A stretch of 6,410 nucleotides of DNA from Anaerolineales bacterium. GTDB taxonomy: Bacteria > Chloroflexota > Anaerolineae > Epilineales > JAANWY01. The stretch spans positions 1 through 6,410 of the forward strand of contig JAANWY010000388.1 in NCBI GenBank assembly GCA_018263655.1, given 5' to 3'. The notes beneath the pieces are model-generated. The model was not told the DNA's origin. It did not search any database and saw nothing but the letters and a program-made list of their open reading frames with translations. Position numbers and translations under genes: made by a program. Of the stretch, positions 4,862 through 6,410 are shown in pieces (position 1 is the stretch's first letter; every line of letters begins with the position of its first letter).

Positions 4862-5650
4862 ATGCCGGTAACTCACGAGCGGGCCGTGGATGTCGGGTCG
4901 AAGCGGACTGTGTTTTCCCGGAATGGGGGTGATCCTGGGCGGGTACCGGCGCTGCTTGTCGAGAGCCTCGAATTCGCCTATCCGGACGGGCACGTGGCAT
5001 TGCGCGAGGTGTCGCTGGAGATCCATCAGGGTGAGAAGGTGGCGCTGGTAGGACCGAACGGGGCCGGCAAGAGCACGCTGATGCTACACTTGAACGGCAT
5101 TCTCAGCGGCGAGGGCGAGATCGAGGTGGCCGGCTTACGTGTTACTGAGCCCAACTTGCCAGCGATCCGCGCTAAGGTCGGCCTCGTCTTTCAGAATCCA
5201 GACGATCAGCTTTTCTCGCCCACAGTGTTCGAGGATGTAGCTTTCGGTCCGCTGCACATGGGTCTGTCCGAGGACGAGGTGCGTGACCGTGTTGATTGGG
5301 CGTTGGCGCAGGTGGGCATGAGTGACTACGCTGACCGCCTCTCGCATCACTTGAGTGCGGGAGAGAAGAAGCGCATTTCCATCGCGACGGTGTTGTCGAT
5401 GGGGCCGGAGATTTTGGTGTTGGATGAACCGTCGGCCGGCCTGGACCCACGGGCGCGCCGAAATCTCATCACCCTGCTGAGTGAACTGCCGCACACCACG
5501 CTCGTGTCAACCCACGATATGTTGATGGTCCGCGAACTCCTCCCGCGCATGGTCATCATGGACGAGGCCCGCATCGTCGCCGATGGCCGAACGAAGGAGT
5601 TGATGGACGATGTGGCGTTGTTGGAAGCTCACGGCCTCGAGCATCCCTGA
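4862..5650 (+). CDS. cbiO: CbiO-family ATP-binding protein of the Ni/Co ECF transporter
   Basis: This complete 262-residue cytoplasmic ABC ATPase energises metal uptake. Walker A is GPNGAGKST (64-72), the Q-loop is VFQNPDDQLFSPTVFEDVAFGP (Q111, typical of ECF ATPases), the signature is LSAGEKKR (164-171), Walker B is EILVLDEP (183-190) with Glu189, and the H-loop is STHD (His218). The signature has Ala in place of the usual Gly at its third position, a mild variant. All catalytic residues are present, so it should be active. The ATG at 4862 is preceded by GGGAG at close spacing. The first ~30 residues (charged, no motif) precede the conserved ALLVESLEFAYPDG start of the fold and are longer than in most CbiO proteins. 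It is the last gene of the operon and converges with the HEPN gene, 66 nt apart. Confidence 0.96.
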   Translation: MPVTHERAVDVGSKRTVFSRNGGDPGRVPALLVESLEFAYPDGHVALREVSLEIHQGEKVALVGPNGAGKSTLMLHLNGILSGEGEIEVAGLRVTEPNLPAIRAKVGLVFQNPDDQLFSPTVFEDVAFGPLHMGLSEDEVRDRVDWALAQVGMSDYADRLSHHLSAGEKKRISIATVLSMGPEILVLDEPSAGLDPRARRNLITLLSELPHTTLVSTHDMLMVRELLPRMVIMDEARIVADGRTKELMDDVALLEAHGLEHP

Positions 5651-5716
5651 AGTCCCCGCTGGTTGCACCCCATCATCACCCGTCTGCTGACCGATGGCTT
5701 CGGCCGGCTAGTTGCA

Positions 5717-6178
5717 TCACGTTTGATCTGAGGACTCTTTGTCCTCGGTTGCTGGGAAGAAGTGGGCATGAACGGACTCCGCTGTCGTCAGACAATGCCG
5801 GGCTGCCGCAATACCGCTGCGGGCCTCGCCCTCACCAAAGAGTTCCCAAGGAGATCGGTATGTCTGCTCGTCGCCGTAACTGGCACGGATGTGAAGCGCG
5901 CTACCGTAGGCTAGTACGGTGGGGAGTATGTCTGTTACCTGTTCCGCCATGGCCTCCGGAATGTCGGCATCGGCTATGGCCTGGAGCCTATCGGCCAAGT
6001 CGTGGCTACGAGGCACGGGACCGAAGCAGGCGACTATGGTTTTAGCTGCGTTCTCGATCGCCAACTGAGCACCTTCCACCACAGAGCGCCAACGCCGGAG
6101 TTCCAGATCCTGCTCGGCCTCATCAAGGTACTGGCGTGCCAGGAGTAAGCGATACGCGGAATCTTCGCGGGAGATCAT
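5717..6178 (-). CDS. HEPN-domain protein, partner of a minimal nucleotidyltransferase
   Basis: This is a 153-residue all-helical protein. The HEPN core reads SAYRLLLARQYLDEAEQDL (7-25), WRSVVEGAQLAIENAAKTIVACFGPVPRSHDLADRL (30-65), then LHIRASYGDE (95-104) and a last helix around EARSGIAAARHCL (118-130). Such proteins pair with MNT nucleotidyltransferases, either as toxin-antitoxin systems or with unknown roles. The RNase motif of the toxin type (R-x4-6-H) is not visible: Arg98 is followed by A-S-Y-G-D-E with no His at the expected distance, so RNase activity is doubtful. I chose the ATG at 6178 because it overlaps the upstream gene's stop as ATGA, which implies translational coupling. A longer frame from 6238 would add 20 residues overlapping the nucleotidyltransferase. 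The C-terminal tail (143-153) is acidic and polar. Confidence 0.82.
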   Translation of the reverse strand: MISREDSAYRLLLARQYLDEAEQDLELRRWRSVVEGAQLAIENAAKTIVACFGPVPRSHDLADRLQAIADADIPEAMAEQVTDILPTVLAYGSALHIRASYGDEQTYRSPWELFGEGEARSGIAAARHCLTTAESVHAHFFPATEDKESSDQT

Positions 6179-6410
6179 GGGCGAAACCCATCCCAAGTGA
6201 GAGACCAGCCTGGCAGGGGCTGTTGGCGCCACCACCACACCCAGCCATGGGCTGTGCGCTGGCGAACCAGGCCCGCCTGCCGGATGAGCTGGCGGACACG
6301 TTCCAGTTTAGAAGCCAGGAACCCCTCCGGATCGTAAACGATCACCGCATCGGCGGCCAGGTCGAGATGTAAGGGTGTGACGTCCGCTGTGAACTCATCT
6401 ACGGCCCGCG
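6175..6410 (-). CDS. C-terminal part of a minimal nucleotidyltransferase (MNT) domain protein, truncated by the window edge
   Basis: The minus strand from 6408 reads 77 codons to a TGA at 6177-6175. Visible text includes RAVDEFTADVTPLHLDLA, ADAVIVYDPEGFLASKLERVRQL and a Trp-rich tail (GWVWWWRQQ...PGWSLTWDGFRP). The D-x-V-x-x-Y-D-P-x-G-F-L run and the short basic/aromatic tail are typical of the end of MNT-family nucleotidyltransferases that sit beside HEPN genes. The catalytic GSxxxGxxxxxSDxD motif would lie off the window, so activity cannot be judged. It overlaps the HEPN gene by 4 nt (ATGA), giving a two-gene operon. Confidence 0.78.
   Translation of the reverse strand, partial: RAVDEFTADVTPLHLDLAADAVIVYDPEGFLASKLERVRQLIRQAGLVRQRTAHGWVWWWRQQPLPGWSLTWDGFRP

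Noticed and set aside
4262..5026. A 254-codon minus-strand open frame opposite cbiQ and cbiO.
   Set aside because: It is antisense to two well-supported genes, spans their intergenic repeat, and has the composition of a reverse-strand shadow.
5696..5705. GGC-TTCG-GCC hairpin between the convergent cbiO and HEPN genes as a terminator.
   Set aside because: The stem is only three base pairs (plus a wobble) and no T-tract follows on either strand.
6179..6238. Longer HEPN start at 6238, adding 20 residues.
   Set aside because: This stretch encodes the conserved C-terminal tail of the nucleotidyltransferase in another frame; the ATGA overlap at 6175-6178 is the expected coupling.

Overview
The window looks like chromosomal DNA of a moderately GC-rich, metabolically versatile bacterium. 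I favour Chloroflexota (Anaerolineae-like). The reasons are the CbiM-PDGLE fusion next to a Fur-type regulator, the nucleotidyltransferase/HEPN pair, and a dispersed-repeat core of the TCCTGAGC...GTCGAAGG type. This placement is an inference from gene and repeat style, not a phylogenetic result.

Layout. Positions 1-64 hold the start of an unidentified minus-strand gene. Positions 65-204 are non-coding and carry four small hairpins whose centres are spaced 31-32 nt apart. A complete M3-family metallopeptidase lies at 205-1893 on the minus strand with its own promoter (1950-1978). The divergent spacer 1894-2405 is unusually rich. It contains a near-consensus plus-strand promoter (2020-2048) with a palindromic operator-like sequence inside it, followed by a 293-bp MITE-like element (2094-2386). 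The element is flanked by 8-bp direct repeats and is built almost entirely of inverted repeats, including a perfect 60-bp palindrome with no spacer. A Fur-family regulator follows at 2406-2840, then a two-tier inverted repeat (2856-2931). Next comes an ECF-type nickel/cobalt transporter operon: cbiM with a fused PDGLE domain (2969-3958), cbiQ (4022-4819) and cbiO (4862-5650). On the minus strand, converging on cbiO, are a HEPN-domain gene (5717-6178) and, overlapping it by ATGA, the C-terminal part of a minimal nucleotidyltransferase (6175 to the window edge).

How the parts fit. CbiM binds the metal ion, CbiQ is the transmembrane coupling subunit and CbiO is the ATPase. Together they would import Ni2+ or Co2+. 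The adjacent Fur-family repressor is the obvious candidate regulator, and a TTTGAC-NN-TCA sequence occurs both in the fur promoter and in the inverted repeat upstream of cbiM. Removing the MITE-like element and one copy of its direct repeat restores a compact promoter-operator-RBS-ATG arrangement for the regulator. The element therefore appears to have landed between the regulator's promoter and its reading frame. The HEPN/nucleotidyltransferase pair is a separate module.
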